From NCBI GenBank assembly GCA_020431405.1, contig JAGQIK010000010.1, positions 1-42,981 of the forward strand: 42,981 nt of DNA, written 5' to 3'. Below, one piece after another: positions 16,780 to 28,365 of this stretch; the stretch's first letter is position 1, and each line of letters begins with the position of its first letter. The translations under genes were made by a program, and so were the position numbers. The stretch is from Myxococcales bacterium. GTDB taxonomy: Bacteria > Myxococcota_A > Polyangia > GCA-2747355. The notes below the pieces were generated by a model that was given only the letters and a program-made list of their open reading frames with translations, did not search any database and was not told the DNA's origin.

Positions 16780-17727
16780 ATGCGAAACAAGACGACAACC
16801 CTTTTCGCACTGACCCTGGGCGCAGCGCTCGTGGCCGCCGGCTGCGGCTTCGACCAAGGCGGCGTCGGCAGCGAGCAGATCGACGACGTCCAGTCGCGCC
16901 TGCTGTACGACAACGGCGGCTTCGAGATGAACGACGAGGCCCCGACCTTCGTCGCCCCCGAGGAAGCCCTGCTCGCGCCCACCTTCGACTACGACCGCGA
17001 CTTGGTGGTCAACGCTGCGCAGCTGCTCGCCGAGATCCCCGAGCTGCCCGAAGGCCTGCTCGACAGCACCACGGCCGCCAACGCGCCGGCGCCCGCGCCA
17101 ACGCCAGCAGCCAACAGCGCCACCGGCGCCGCCGCCGATCCCACGCGCCCCGCGCCCGACGCCAACGTCTGCGCGCGCGCCCTCTTCACCGGCCGCTGGA
17201 AGGCGCTGCGCGACGGCTACGGCGTGTGGCGCGGCGTGATCGTCAACCGCGACGGCCGCGTGATCGGCTTCAGCCGCGGCATCTACGGTCGCGGCCACTT
17301 CTTCGGCAAGCTCGTGCACCGCGGCGGCAAGGCCTGGGGTCTGATGAAGGGTCTGTATCGCAGCGGCCATTTCAAGGGCCACCTCAAGACGCGTGACGGT
17401 GTGGTCGCCGGCGTGCGCGGCCGCTACGGCGACGGCAAGTTCGCCGGCCTCATCGCTACGCGCTGCGCGCCCCAGCCGCCGCCTTCGCCCTGTGTCGCGC
17501 CGGCCGTGCTCGACGTCTGCCCCGCCGTGGTGCGTGTTTGCCGCAGCGTCACCGCCGCCAACACGGGCAGCGCCCCCAACAACAACCTCAGCAACAGCGC
17601 CGCCACCAACACCACCACCACGCAGGTGTGCCACGTTCGCTGCGCCGAGCCCGTCTGTCGCCCGCCGCACGTCCCTGCGGCCGGAAGCGCCGCGACGCCA
17701 TCGAACAACACGGCCGCTGGCCGCTAG
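16780..17727 (+). CDS. Lipoprotein with tandem G-x-Y/F glycine-rich repeats
   Basis: A 315-aa protein from ATG 16780, preceded by GGAGG at good spacing. A lipoprotein signal ends LVAAGC (C22). Residues about 60-120 are acidic and Pro/Ala-rich. Residues about 130-225 carry at least four repeats of a 20-23-residue unit of the form 'G-hydrophobic-x-x-G-x-Y-G-x-G-x-F-x-G-x-x-x-x-R-x-G', for example GRYGDGKFAGL and GIYGRGHFFGKL, reminiscent of MORN-type hairpins. The C-terminal part is Cys- and Asn-rich low-complexity sequence. It should be anchored to the outer or inner membrane facing the periplasm. No enzymatic motif is visible. It sits directly divergent from the PEGA kinase (166-bp shared upstream region), so it may be coregulated with it. 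Confidence 0.82.
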   Translation: MRNKTTTLFALTLGAALVAAGCGFDQGGVGSEQIDDVQSRLLYDNGGFEMNDEAPTFVAPEEALLAPTFDYDRDLVVNAAQLLAEIPELPEGLLDSTTAANAPAPAPTPAANSATGAAADPTRPAPDANVCARALFTGRWKALRDGYGVWRGVIVNRDGRVIGFSRGIYGRGHFFGKLVHRGGKAWGLMKGLYRSGHFKGHLKTRDGVVAGVRGRYGDGKFAGLIATRCAPQPPPSPCVAPAVLDVCPAVVRVCRSVTAANTGSAPNNNLSNSAATNTTTTQVCHVRCAEPVCRPPHVPAAGSAATPSNNTAAGR

Positions 17728-17772
17728 CTGCCCTCGGGGAAGACACGCGCCTTAAGTTACAATGGGAAGTGC

Positions 17773-18756
17773 ATGATCCATCGCTGGCTCGCCTTGCTGC
17801 TCGCGCTCCTCGCCGCGCCTTCTCTCGCGCGCGCCGACAAGCCGCTCGTGCCCACGCCCGCGCCCGCCGCGCCCGCCGCGCCGGCAGCAAGCGACCCAGC
17901 CAGCCGCCCCGCCCCCGCCACCGCCAAACGCAGCCCCGAAAACAGCAAGCTGGTGCGCATGCGCGATCTGCTGCGCCGCGCGATCGACAACTACCACCGC
18001 TCCGACTTCGAGGGCGCCAAACGCCTGCTGCTCGAGCTCAAGGGTTACGTCGCCACCGACCGCTCGCGCGAAGCGCAAGAGGTCTACACCTACCTCGCCT
18101 ACGTCCACGTCGCCTTCGGCAATCACGAGGCCGCCGTCGAGTCGCTGCAGCGTGCGCTGGCGATCCGCCCCGACCTCGACCTCAGCAAGCAGCCGCCCAA
18201 GATCGCCGCGGTCTTTCGCACAGCGCGCCAGCGCTTTCGCGCCAAGCAGCGCGCGCTCGACCACGATCCACCGCGACTGCGCCACCGCCCGGTAGCCAAG
18301 GTCAAGTACGGCGGCGGGCTCGTCATCGAGGTCGAGACCGACGACGTCTCGCCGATCAAGCGCGTGGTGCTGCACCACCGCGTCAAGGGCGACCGCGGCT
18401 TCTCGTCGGTCACCATGGAGCGCAAGAAGCGACTCGGCGCCGGCCGCGCGCTGTGGGTCGCCTCGATCCCGCTGCTCGCGGTCGTGCGCCCCGGGCTGCA
18501 GTACTACATCGAGGCCTGGGACGCGCTCGGCAACGGCCCCGGCCTCAAGGGCTCCACCGCGCGCCCTATCGCCGTGGACGTCAAAGGCGGCCCGCTGCGC
18601 CAGGGCGGCGGCGATGACACGGCGAAGCCGTTCTATCGCAGGTGGTGGTTCTGGGCGATCGTCGCGTCGGCTGTGGCGACAGCGGGTGGGATCGGCGTCG
18701 GCGTCTATCTCGCTCGCGAAGAGCGCGCCAGCGGCAACGGGTTTCTCAACCAATGA
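17773..18756 (+). CDS. Exported TPR protein with C-terminal transmembrane helix
   Basis: A 327-aa protein. It has a signal peptide (cleavage after ARA, about residue 22), a Pro/Ala-rich segment to about 56, then TPR-like helices (about 65-150: DFEGAKRLLLEL, VYTYLAYVHVAFGNHEAAVE). A beta-rich domain follows, then a C-terminal KPFYRRWWFWAIVASAV helix (about 288-312) with a short tail. This organisation (TPR, beta domain, WWFW helix) is frequent in Myxococcota beside Ser/Thr kinases or secretion systems, where it is thought to be a scaffold. The ATG at 17773 follows GGGAAG. Its stop overlaps the next gene's start (ATGA at 18753), so the two are translationally coupled. The precise role is unknown. 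Confidence 0.82.
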   Translation: MIHRWLALLLALLAAPSLARADKPLVPTPAPAAPAAPAASDPASRPAPATAKRSPENSKLVRMRDLLRRAIDNYHRSDFEGAKRLLLELKGYVATDRSREAQEVYTYLAYVHVAFGNHEAAVESLQRALAIRPDLDLSKQPPKIAAVFRTARQRFRAKQRALDHDPPRLRHRPVAKVKYGGGLVIEVETDDVSPIKRVVLHHRVKGDRGFSSVTMERKKRLGAGRALWVASIPLLAVVRPGLQYYIEAWDALGNGPGLKGSTARPIAVDVKGGPLRQGGGDDTAKPFYRRWWFWAIVASAVATAGGIGVGVYLAREERASGNGFLNQ

Positions 18757-20732
18757 AACGCTGCTGGCTTTCCATCGTGGCGCTGCTCGCGCTCGGCTGC
18801 ACCGAGACGGTGGCCAACTTCTCGCTCGAGCTCCAGGCGCCGATCCTCTCGCCGCCGCTCAAGAGCGAGTGCACGCAGGACCCGCGGCGCATCGAGTCGC
18901 TGACGCTGAGCTTCGAGACCGACGGCGAGACGGTCACGCTGCGCCGCAGGGCTGGCGAAGGCAGCTTCGCGCTGTCGGACATCCCCCTCGGCCCGATGAA
19001 CGTCAGCGTCGACGGCCTCAACGCGTGGGGGCGCAAGGTCGCGCACGGCAGCGTCATCGGCGAGATCGTGCGCGGCGACAACGCGCCGTTCAAGATCCTG
19101 CTGCTCGAGGAGCCGATGGAGCCGAGCCGCGATGACCCCGACGGCGACGGGCTCTTCAGCACCGACGAGGTCGCCCTCGGGCTGGCGCCGGACGCCACCG
19201 ACACCGACGGCGACGGGCTCTCCGACGGCCTCGAGCTGCGCGAGTGCTGCAGCAACCCGCTCGACCCGCGCGACGCCAGCGACTGCAAGCTGCTGATCAA
19301 GCAGGTCGTGCCGATGCTCGGTCCGGCCGGCGAGGCCGTCGTGGTCAAGGCCACGCAGCCGCTCGACAGCCCGACCGTGCAGCTCGGCGGCGCGCCGCTC
19401 GACTCACCGCTCACCGACGTCACCACGGTCTTCGGCCGCGTCGCGCCGAAGGCCGTGCTCGGCGAGGTCAACCTCAGCTCGGGCGGCACGCAGCAGACGT
19501 ACTCGGGCCTCTTCGCGGTGCTCGAGCGCGACCCCGAGCTGGTGCACGAGCTCGATCAGCGCGCCGGCGGCCAGAGCAACCTGATGCAGCGGTTGGTCGA
19601 CATGCTCAGCACCAAGGACGGCCTGTTTCTGCTCGGAAGCAGCGGCAGCAGCTCGGCCCCTGCCGGCAGCAACACCGCCAGCGGCGCCGGCGTCGTGCTG
19701 CAGCTGAGCAACGACCGCCAGACCTATCGTCGCGTGCTGCTGCCCACCAAGGGCCAGCCGATCGGCCTCGCACAGGGCGAAGGCGTGGTGCTCGCGTTGG
19801 TGCGCGAGACGACGACGCAGGCGGCGGTGATCTCGCTGAGCACGAGCGTCAACACGCCGACGCCGGTGCCAGCCACCGCGGTGATGCGGCTCGACACGGC
19901 CGGCAAGGAGCCCATCGCGCTCGCCGCGCTGCCCGCCAAGCAGGGCCTCCTGCTGCTCTACAGCGACGGCATCGCGCGCTACAACGCCGATGGCACGGGC
20001 GGACGGCTCACGCCGCTCGGCCAGCTCGGCCGCGACCCCAACAACGCCAACGGCAGCGCCAGCAACCCGCTGCCGGTCCCTGGCGTGGCTGACGCCGTGG
20101 TGCGTGACTGCACCGGCATGACGCTCGCCCCGGCGAGCAGCGGCGCGGCTTCGGTGGACCTCTTCGTCTCGTGCAACGCGGCGCTGCCCAACTGCCAGGC
20201 CCCCGCCCCTTGCGCGCGCATCGGCACACTGCTGCGCGTACGCGAGGTCGGCAAATGCCTTGCCAGCGGCGCCGCCGGCACGAGCCTCTCGAGCGGCTGC
20301 ATCTCGCTGCACTACAGCGGCGGTGCGACGTTGATCGCCCAGCCGTTAGTCGACGCCAAGCGCAAGCGCGTCTACGTGCTCAGCGACGGCGGCGTGCTGC
20401 AGACAACGCTGGCAAGCACCGCCGCCGCGCCGCTCGAGCCCGCCCTCCCGTTCGCACACGTCGGCCGCGCGCGCGCGCCGCGCCAGATGGCGCTCGACAG
20501 ACGCGGCCTGCTCTACGTCGCCAACGGCCAGCTGCTGCTGCGCGCCAACCTCGACGAGACCAACCCGGCGCTGCGCGCGCGCCCCATCACCGTGGGCAAG
20601 GACAGCGAGGTCGCCTCGATGCTGACCGCCAGCCCCGACGGCGCGACGCTGGACGTCGGCCGCGAAAAGATCGCGCACTCGCTGATGACGGTCTGCCTCG
20701 GGCGCTGCGCCGGCTGCGCCTGTTCCAACTGA
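18753..20732 (+). CDS. Lipoprotein with thrombospondin type 3 Ca-binding repeats and an IPT-like domain
   Basis: A 659-aa lipoprotein; the signal ends LLALGC (Cys at 17). Residues about 30-125 form a beta-rich domain. About 130-165 hold two Asp-rich thrombospondin type 3 repeats (DDPDGDGLFSTDEVALGL and DATDTDGDGLSDGLEL) expected to bind calcium. An IPT/TIG-like Ig domain spans about 175-265. The remaining 390 residues look like a WD/NHL-style beta-propeller, with recurring short strands such as KQGLLLLYSDGIARYNADG, and end in a Cys pair. The start overlaps the TPR gene's stop by four bases, so both proteins are made together. It lies just upstream of the sigma-54 activator (26 bp). It is likely a cell-surface sensor or structural partner of the TPR protein. 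No catalytic residues were seen. Confidence 0.82.
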   Translation: MKRCWLSIVALLALGCTETVANFSLELQAPILSPPLKSECTQDPRRIESLTLSFETDGETVTLRRRAGEGSFALSDIPLGPMNVSVDGLNAWGRKVAHGSVIGEIVRGDNAPFKILLLEEPMEPSRDDPDGDGLFSTDEVALGLAPDATDTDGDGLSDGLELRECCSNPLDPRDASDCKLLIKQVVPMLGPAGEAVVVKATQPLDSPTVQLGGAPLDSPLTDVTTVFGRVAPKAVLGEVNLSSGGTQQTYSGLFAVLERDPELVHELDQRAGGQSNLMQRLVDMLSTKDGLFLLGSSGSSSAPAGSNTASGAGVVLQLSNDRQTYRRVLLPTKGQPIGLAQGEGVVLALVRETTTQAAVISLSTSVNTPTPVPATAVMRLDTAGKEPIALAALPAKQGLLLLYSDGIARYNADGTGGRLTPLGQLGRDPNNANGSASNPLPVPGVADAVVRDCTGMTLAPASSGAASVDLFVSCNAALPNCQAPAPCARIGTLLRVREVGKCLASGAAGTSLSSGCISLHYSGGATLIAQPLVDAKRKRVYVLSDGGVLQTTLASTAAAPLEPALPFAHVGRARAPRQMALDRRGLLYVANGQLLLRANLDETNPALRARPITVGKDSEVASMLTASPDGATLDVGREKIAHSLMTVCLGRCAGCACSN

Positions 20733-20758
20733 CGCGCCCGACAACATATAGTAGGGCC

Positions 20759-22657
<1,899 letters not shown>

Positions 22658-22734
22658 GCCCGTCGCGGCTGTTCTCGCGGCCAGTGAAATGATCGGGAAT
22701 ACGCGCGCGTTGTCCTCGTAGCACTTGGGGACGA

Positions 22735-23445
22735 ATGCCGCGTCTTGTCGTAGCTCGAATCATCTGCGCCTTGCTCCTGGCCGGAGCGGTCTGTAGCTGC
22801 AATGACACGACCGTAGCGCCGGACGCCACAGCGGACGGCATCGTCGTCGACGCCACCGTCGATCTGCCTGATCTCACCGCGCTCGACCAATCTTCAGACG
22901 CGCCTGCAGATGCGCCGAAGCCCGATCAGGAGGTGGTCGTGGGCGGCAGCTGCATCACGCGGCCGTGCGCGAACAACGGCGAGTGCCAGAGCGGCATGTG
23001 CGAGCAAGGCGCGTGCGTCAGCTGTCGCGACAACGCGCACTGCAGCGAGGGACCGAAGCAGTGCAACAAGCAGTTCGGCATCTGCGTCGAGTGCAGCAGC
23101 GACGCGCACTGCACCGCCAAGGGCAGCGGCCCGACCAAGTGTGGCGGACAAGGAGCGTGCATATGCGACACCGACGCACACTGCATGCGCAACGGCCAGC
23201 CCGTCGACACCGGCAAGTGCCACAACGGCGCCTGCATCGGCTGCACCGCCGACGGCGACTGCAAGTTCGCTGGCTCGCCCTTCACGCGCTGTTTCAACGG
23301 TCGCTGCGTGGCCTGCCTCGACGACAACGACTGTTCTTCCGTGCCAGGCACTGGAAAGTGCAACGGCGTGAATTCATGCTTTGGATGCAGCACGGTCGGT
23401 GATTGCGCGCTGCTGTTCGCCTCGCCGCTGTGGCAGTGCAAGTGA
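22735..23445 (+). CDS. Cys-rich repeat lipoprotein
   Basis: A 236-aa lipoprotein; the signal ends LLAGAVC (C20). An acidic Asp/Ala-rich spacer runs to about residue 68. Then there are about six repeats of the type 'G-x-C-x-x-C-x-x-D-x-x-C-...-C-x-x-x-x-G-x-C', such as GACVSCRDNAHC, GICVECSSDAHC, GACIGCTADGDC and GRCVACLDDNDC. These look like small disulfide-linked knots, common in exported myxobacterial proteins and probably extracellular. No enzyme motif is seen. Its TGA overlaps a possible GTG start of the next gene, so the two are likely one transcript. GGGGAC precedes the ATG. Confidence 0.82.
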   Translation: MPRLVVARIICALLLAGAVCSCNDTTVAPDATADGIVVDATVDLPDLTALDQSSDAPADAPKPDQEVVVGGSCITRPCANNGECQSGMCEQGACVSCRDNAHCSEGPKQCNKQFGICVECSSDAHCTAKGSGPTKCGGQGACICDTDAHCMRNGQPVDTGKCHNGACIGCTADGDCKFAGSPFTRCFNGRCVACLDDNDCSSVPGTGKCNGVNSCFGCSTVGDCALLFASPLWQCK

Positions 23446-23462
23446 GCCGGGTGGAGGTGTCG

Positions 23463-25349
23463 TTGCCGTCTCGTGCTTCGTTGTTGGCTCCGGTTCTCGC
23501 GCTTATGTTGCTCGCCAGCGGCTGCGATCGCCTCGCCGTCTATCGCGCCGGCCGGCCCGCCGAGGTCACGCCGCCATCTGGGCTGCTCTGCAGCGACGAC
23601 GGCTGGTGCTGGGAAAACCCGCTGCCGATGGGCGACAGGCTGCTCGCCGTATGGGGTGTGTCGGCCGACGACCTGTGGGTGGTGGGCGACCGCGGCACGC
23701 TCGTGCACTACGTCGGCAGCACCGCCGGCAGCGGCAGCTGGACGCGCTCGAGCGTCGATGGCGCCGCCGTCTCGCTCTACGACCTGTGGGGGCGCGCGAA
23801 AGACGACATCTACGCCGTCGGCGAGCGCGGCACGGTGCTGCACTACGACGGCGCGCGCTGGTCACAGATGGCGACGCCCACCGAGGCGACGCTGCTCGGC
23901 GTGTGGGGCGACAACGACCGCGTCTACGCCGTCGGCAAGGCCGGGACGATCCTCGTCGACGCAGGGCAAGGCTTCGAGGCGCAAAGCTCGGGCACGCAAC
24001 GGACGCTGCACGCGGTGTGGGGGAGCGGTGCCGGCCATGTGGTCGCGGTCGGCGAGGCCTCGACGATCCTGCACCTCGCGGGCGATCGCTGGCTGAGCTA
24101 CGAGCAGGTGGCGGGCGGCGGCGCAAACAGGTTCCCACTGACCATCGCCCCCAGCACACCGTCGGCGGCCGTCGACCTGCTCGCCGTCTCTGGCAGCGGC
24201 CCTTCCGACATCTTCGTCGCCGGCGCGGGCGGCGTCGTGCGTCACTTCGACGGCACCAGCTGGCGCGCCTTGCCGAGCGGCACCACGGCGCGCATCCACG
24301 ACTTCGCGGCCAGCGCCGACGGCGCACCGCTGGCGGTGGGCGCCGATGGGCTGATGCTGACCTTCGACGGCGCGGCTTTTCGCCCGCTGGACTCGGGCAC
24401 CGACCGGCGCCTCTACTCGGCCTGGCGCAGCCCGCAGGGTGATGTCTTCGCGGCGGGCAGCGAGGGCATCGTGGTGCGCTACGACGGCACACGCGCGCTC
24501 GAGCTTGCCGGCGCGGCCGCGCGCGCTTCGCTCTACGCCGTCGCCAGCCGCGGCGGCACGGCATACGCCGTGGGCAGCGGCGGCGTGATCGTCGAGCGCC
24601 GCGACAAGCGCTGGCTGCGCGCCGCATCGGGCACTGATCGCGACCTCTACGCCGTCAGCGTGGCGAGCGACGGTGCTGCCTTCGCCGTCGGACAGCTCGG
24701 CGTGACGCTGCGCGGCGGCGGCGACGGCGGCTGGCAGCTCATCGGCGAGCCCAGCGCGCGCACGCTGCGCGGCGTGTGGGCGGCCAGCGGCGCCAACGTC
24801 ACCGCTGTCGGACACGGCGGCACCATCCTGCGCTACGACGGCGTGCGCTGGCGCGCCGAGCAGAGCGGGAGCGACGCCGATCTGCTCGCGGTGTGGGGCT
24901 ATCTCGGTGGGCGCGTCGCCGTTGGCAGCTTCGGCACGCTGCTGCGCGAGCGCGGCGGGCGCTGGAGCGCCGACAGCATCGACGGCCTGACGGCCGAAGC
25001 GCAGCAGAAGCTCGTCTTCCGCGGCGTGGGCGGCAGCGGCCCAGACGACATCTACGCCGTCGGCGATGGCGGCGTCGTGGCGCGCTATGACGGGCAACGC
25101 TGGCGCCTGATGTCGTCACCGACGAGCCAGACGCTGCGCGCCGTCTCGTTCGGTCCGCGCGGCGCGGCCTACGCCGTGGGCGTGCAGGGCGTGCTGCTCG
25201 AGCTCGTCGACGGGCGTTGGCGAGCGCACGACGCCGGCACCACGCGGTCACTGTGGGGCGTCAGCGCGGGGGACGAAGGGCACGTCGTGGTCGGCGACCA
25301 GGGCACGATCCTGCGCCGCGACGCGCTGCGTCCAGAGCTTCGCCGCTAG
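23463..25349 (+). CDS. Beta-propeller lipoprotein (WG-x-x-x-x-D-x-YAVG repeats)
   Basis: Start chosen at TTG 23463 because GGAGG (23453-23457) lies five bases upstream and the result is a compact lipoprotein signal ending LLASGC. An alternative is GTG 23442, overlapping the previous stop (GTGA). From about residue 40 the protein consists of more than ten copies of a roughly 40-residue blade with the core 'AVWG....D-(I/V)-(Y/W)-(A/V)-VG..G-T-(I/V)-L-x-(Y/H)-DG.-RW', matching the myxobacterial WD40/YVTN-like 'type IV secretion'-unrelated propeller lipoproteins. It is surface-exposed; the function is probably binding of a ligand or partner. The 3' end faces the histidine kinase gene with 10 bp between them. 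Confidence 0.85.
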   Translation: MPSRASLLAPVLALMLLASGCDRLAVYRAGRPAEVTPPSGLLCSDDGWCWENPLPMGDRLLAVWGVSADDLWVVGDRGTLVHYVGSTAGSGSWTRSSVDGAAVSLYDLWGRAKDDIYAVGERGTVLHYDGARWSQMATPTEATLLGVWGDNDRVYAVGKAGTILVDAGQGFEAQSSGTQRTLHAVWGSGAGHVVAVGEASTILHLAGDRWLSYEQVAGGGANRFPLTIAPSTPSAAVDLLAVSGSGPSDIFVAGAGGVVRHFDGTSWRALPSGTTARIHDFAASADGAPLAVGADGLMLTFDGAAFRPLDSGTDRRLYSAWRSPQGDVFAAGSEGIVVRYDGTRALELAGAAARASLYAVASRGGTAYAVGSGGVIVERRDKRWLRAASGTDRDLYAVSVASDGAAFAVGQLGVTLRGGGDGGWQLIGEPSARTLRGVWAASGANVTAVGHGGTILRYDGVRWRAEQSGSDADLLAVWGYLGGRVAVGSFGTLLRERGGRWSADSIDGLTAEAQQKLVFRGVGGSGPDDIYAVGDGGVVARYDGQRWRLMSSPTSQTLRAVSFGPRGAAYAVGVQGVLLELVDGRWRAHDAGTTRSLWGVSAGDEGHVVVGDQGTILRRDALRPELRR

Positions 25350-25359
25350 CTTCCAGCCC

Positions 25360-27528
25360 TCAGGCAGCGCGCTCGGCCTTCGCAGCGCAAGCCGCACGCG
25401 CGGTGGCGATGGCCTCTTCGAGGATCTGCGGCTTGATCGGCTTCGACGCGTAGGCGTTCATGCCGGCGTCGAGGCAGCGCTTGGCGTCGCCGCTCATGGC
25501 GTGTGCCGTCAGCGCCACGATGGGCAGCGGCGACGCGCCTCGAGCTCCCTCCACGGCGCGGATCGCGGCGGTGGCCGCCAAACCATCCATCACCGGCATT
25601 TGCACGTCCATCAGCACGACATCGAAGTGCTCTCCGCTCTGCACCATCGCCACTGCCTGCGCGCCGTCCTCGACGCTGACCACGTGCCAGCCGCGCTTCT
25701 CGAGCAGCTTGGTGGCGAGCAAGCGGTTGACGCGGTTGTCCTCGGCAAGCAGCACGCGCCCCGCGGCCGCCAGGGCCAGCTGTTCCAGCGACGGCACCTT
25801 CGGCCGGCCCCAGCCGTCGCTAACGGAGCGGCGGCCGAGCGCGACGCCGAGCGCGGCGAGGACCTCAGCCGCCGTGGCCGGCTTGGGCAAGTAGCTCACC
25901 ACACCGAGCTCTCTGCAGCGTCGCGAGTCGGCGGCGTCGGCGCGCGACGACAGCACCACCAGCGCGTCGGCGATGGCGAGCCGTCGCGAGCGCATCGTCT
26001 CGATCAGCTCGAAGCCGTCCATCTCGGGCATCTGGATGTCGAGCACGGCGGCGTCGAAGTCGTGCTCGAGCGCGAGCTGCAACGCCTGTGCAGCGGAGGA
26101 CGCCGGCTCGACGTGCACGTCGAGTCGCGCCAGCAGCGCCTGCAGGATGGTGCGATTGGTCTCGTTGTCGTCGACCACCAGCACGCGCTTTCCAGCGAGC
26201 AACGCGGGGCTGACGAGGTCTTGCGGCGTGAGGGTCTCGTGGCTGCTCGGCAGGTGCGCGGTGAACGTGAAGGTCGTGCCCACGCCTGGCTCGCTACGCA
26301 GCGAGATCTCGCCTCCCATCAGGTGCACCAGCCGCTGCGAGATGCTCAATCCCAGCCCCGTGCCACCGTAGAGGCGCGTCGTGGAGCTGTCGGCCTGCAC
26401 GAAGGCGTCGAAGATGCGCGCCTGCTTGTCGGGCGCGATGCCAATGCCGGTGTCCTCGACCTCGAAGCGCACCATCTCGCGCCGCGCGTCTGGCAGCACG
26501 CGCACGATGACCTCGCCCTTCTCGGTGAACTTGATCGCGTTGGCCAGCAAGTTGGTCAGCACCTGGCGCAGGCGGCCCGCGTCGCCGAGCGACACCGCCG
26601 CGATGGCGGCATCCATGTCGATGGCGATCTCCACCTGGCGCTGCGCCGCTCGGGGCGCGAGCGCTTTGCAGGTCTCTGCGATGGTGCGCTCGATGGAGAA
26701 CGGCCGCTCTTCGAGCTCGAGCTTGCCAGCCTCGACCTTCGAGAAGTCGAGCACCTCGTTGACGATGTCGAGCAGCGCGTCTGCCGAGCTGCGCACCAGC
26801 TCGAGGTAGCGGCGCTGCTCGCGGTCGAGCTTGGTCTCGAGGCAGAGCTCGGTCATGCCGATCACGCCGTTCATCGGCGTGCGGATCTCGTGGCTCATGT
26901 TGGCGAGAAACTCGCTCTTGGCGCGGCTCGCCGCGCGCGCCGACTCGTGCTCGGCGGCGAGCGCTACCGTGCGTTCGTGCAGCGTCTGAAACGCCTGCTG
27001 CAGCGTCCTGCTCATGGAAGCGACGAACGCCATGAACACGCACACCATCGCCAGCACGTCGTAGTGTCCGCCCGACGCCAGGCCAACACCGGCTGGCAGC
27101 AGCAGCGAGATCGTGTAGGCGATGCTCAGTGCGCGCCAGGGGGCGAACGAGACCGAGCCGCCGGCGCTGAAGCCCGCGCCGGCGAGCATGAAAAGCAGCA
27201 GCGTGTGCGAAGGTCCGTAGAGGTGCGCCAACAACCCACCTACGACGCCCCAACAGAGGCTGACGACGAGCGTAGTGCCGACGAAGACGCGCCGCCATGC
27301 CGAGGGGTGCCGGGCGTAGCAGGTGCGATAGCGCCGGATGGTCAACGCGCGCAGCAACCCACCGAACACGGACGCCGCCAGCAGCCCCCACGCGATAAGC
27401 GGATAGTCGCGCCGCACCGGCGTGACCAGCACGACGGTGAGCGCCGCGACGGCATAGATCCACACGCCGGGCCTCGAGCGGGCCACGATCTCGGCATCTA
27501 CTGCTGCTTGGTAGGCGCTCGGGCGCAT
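25360..27528 (-). CDS. Hybrid sensor histidine kinase with two receiver domains
   Basis: A 722-aa protein from ATG 27528 preceded by GGGAGGA. Residues 20-172 hold about six hydrophobic helices with no large periplasmic loop, so the signal is probably sensed in or at the membrane. A short coiled coil leads to the kinase: H-box [15 protein letters not shown] with H213, N-box [12 protein letters not shown], and ATP boxes DTGIGI and GGTGLGLSI. Two receivers follow: the first (VLVVDDN ... [12 protein letters not shown] ... LPKP) and the second (VLLAEDN ... [12 protein letters not shown] ... SKPIKP), both with acidic pocket, phospho-acceptor Asp and conserved Lys. No HPt domain is attached and no response regulator is adjacent, so output must go through a separate phosphotransfer protein. 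It is convergent with the propeller lipoprotein. Confidence 0.94.
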   Translation of the reverse strand: MRPSAYQAAVDAEIVARSRPGVWIYAVAALTVVLVTPVRRDYPLIAWGLLAASVFGGLLRALTIRRYRTCYARHPSAWRRVFVGTTLVVSLCWGVVGGLLAHLYGPSHTLLLFMLAGAGFSAGGSVSFAPWRALSIAYTISLLLPAGVGLASGGHYDVLAMVCVFMAFVASMSRTLQQAFQTLHERTVALAAEHESARAASRAKSEFLANMSHEIRTPMNGVIGMTELCLETKLDREQRRYLELVRSSADALLDIVNEVLDFSKVEAGKLELEERPFSIERTIAETCKALAPRAAQRQVEIAIDMDAAIAAVSLGDAGRLRQVLTNLLANAIKFTEKGEVIVRVLPDARREMVRFEVEDTGIGIAPDKQARIFDAFVQADSSTTRLYGGTGLGLSISQRLVHLMGGEISLRSEPGVGTTFTFTAHLPSSHETLTPQDLVSPALLAGKRVLVVDDNETNRTILQALLARLDVHVEPASSAAQALQLALEHDFDAAVLDIQMPEMDGFELIETMRSRRLAIADALVVLSSRADAADSRRCRELGVVSYLPKPATAAEVLAALGVALGRRSVSDGWGRPKVPSLEQLALAAAGRVLLAEDNRVNRLLATKLLEKRGWHVVSVEDGAQAVAMVQSGEHFDVVLMDVQMPVMDGLAATAAIRAVEGARGASPLPIVALTAHAMSGDAKRCLDAGMNAYASKPIKPQILEEAIATARAACAAKAERAA

Positions 27529-27617
27529 CAATCCTCCCGATTCCTCGATCGGTCGATCTCGTCGACGGTTAAGGGGTGCTGGCGGCTGCGGCGCACTCGC
27601 TGTACGCTTGAGTCTGC

Positions 27618-27965
27618 GTGATACGCCTCGCCCTAGTGCTCCCGAGCCTGCTCGCGCTGGCGTTGCTGCCGAGCGCCGCAGGCGTCGCCGCACGCGGTGA
27701 GGGCATCGAGAAAAACGAGACATGGGGCATCGCGCAGCATTCGTCTCCCGCGGGCTTTGATCACGGACCGGCGCTGCCGGCCGAGGTCGAGACCGAGGAG
27801 GACGACAGCCGCGACGAGCGCGTGCGCGAAGAGATCTCGGAGTCCGAGAGCTGCGCGCCGCTCACGTCTCACCAGGTCGCCTTCGTCGCGGGCGTCGGCG
27901 TCGCTCGTCATCGTCACGCCACGCGCGCCTGTTGCGCCGTCCCGCGCGCCCCGCCTCTCGCCTGA
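27618..27965 (+). CDS. Small secreted protein, unknown (possibly truncated)
   Basis: A 115-aa frame from GTG 27618 with a clear signal peptide ([20 protein letters not shown]) and strong G/C at third codon positions up to about 27895, which supports coding. The middle is acidic ([17 protein letters not shown]). The last 25 residues (Arg/His/Pro-rich) look out of frame: shifting by one base at about 27897 gives a hydrophobic continuation [15 protein letters not shown], and another shift gives SEVLELARRLAA before a stop. It may therefore be the 5' part of a broken gene, or the read may contain indels. No family was recognised. Confidence 0.45.
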   Translation: MIRLALVLPSLLALALLPSAAGVAARGEGIEKNETWGIAQHSSPAGFDHGPALPAEVETEEDDSRDERVREEISESESCAPLTSHQVAFVAGVGVARHRHATRACCAVPRAPPLA

Positions 27966-28365
27966 GCTCCGAGGTGCTCGAGCTCGCGCGGCGTCTCGCC
28001 GCGTGACCCTCGGCTGCCCCGCGCGGTGCGCGAGGGTGGCTACGATGCGAACGCGCTGCGCCCGAAGCGCACGCGCTGGGGCGATTGGATGTCTTTGCTG
28101 CCCGGCGACCAGGTCGTCATCTGCCTGCTCTTGTTGTGGGCGACTATCGAAGCGTCAGCGGCGATCGCAGGTTGGTACGCCGCGCGGCAGCCGGCGCGCG
28201 GGCGTCTGCGTGACGCCGGCGAACAACGCTCGCGAACACGTGCTGCGCCTACGACCACGGCGCCGAGCCGTCGCGTGTCGGACCGCCGCCGCTGAGCGTC
28301 CGCGCTACCGGGAAGGTGTTGGCCGAGGGCGCGTACACCATACGTCACCCTACAAGGAGCCTGCG
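27966..28365 (+). other. 400 bp without a convincing gene; possible remains of a gene
   Basis: Between the small secreted protein and the protease there is no strong coding frame. The one candidate is GTG 28026 to TGA 28295, in the same frame as the 27618 gene. It would give a protein with one good hydrophobic helix (DQVVICLLLLWATIEASAA) flanked by Arg-rich sequence, but its third-position G/C is weaker than its neighbours and no ribosome site precedes it. The last 30 bases hold AAGGAG, the ribosome site of the protease. No tRNA, repeat or clear promoter was seen. Confidence 0.35.

Noticed and set aside
17758-17763. TACAAT shortly before the TPR gene, like a -10 box
   Set aside because: It is only nine bases from the ATG and overlaps the spacing needed for the GGGAAG ribosome site, with no -35 at the right distance.
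28026-28295. Separate small membrane protein gene
   Set aside because: It has one hydrophobic helix, but there is no ribosome site, weak codon bias and an Arg/Thr-rich tail; kept only as part of a possibly decayed region.
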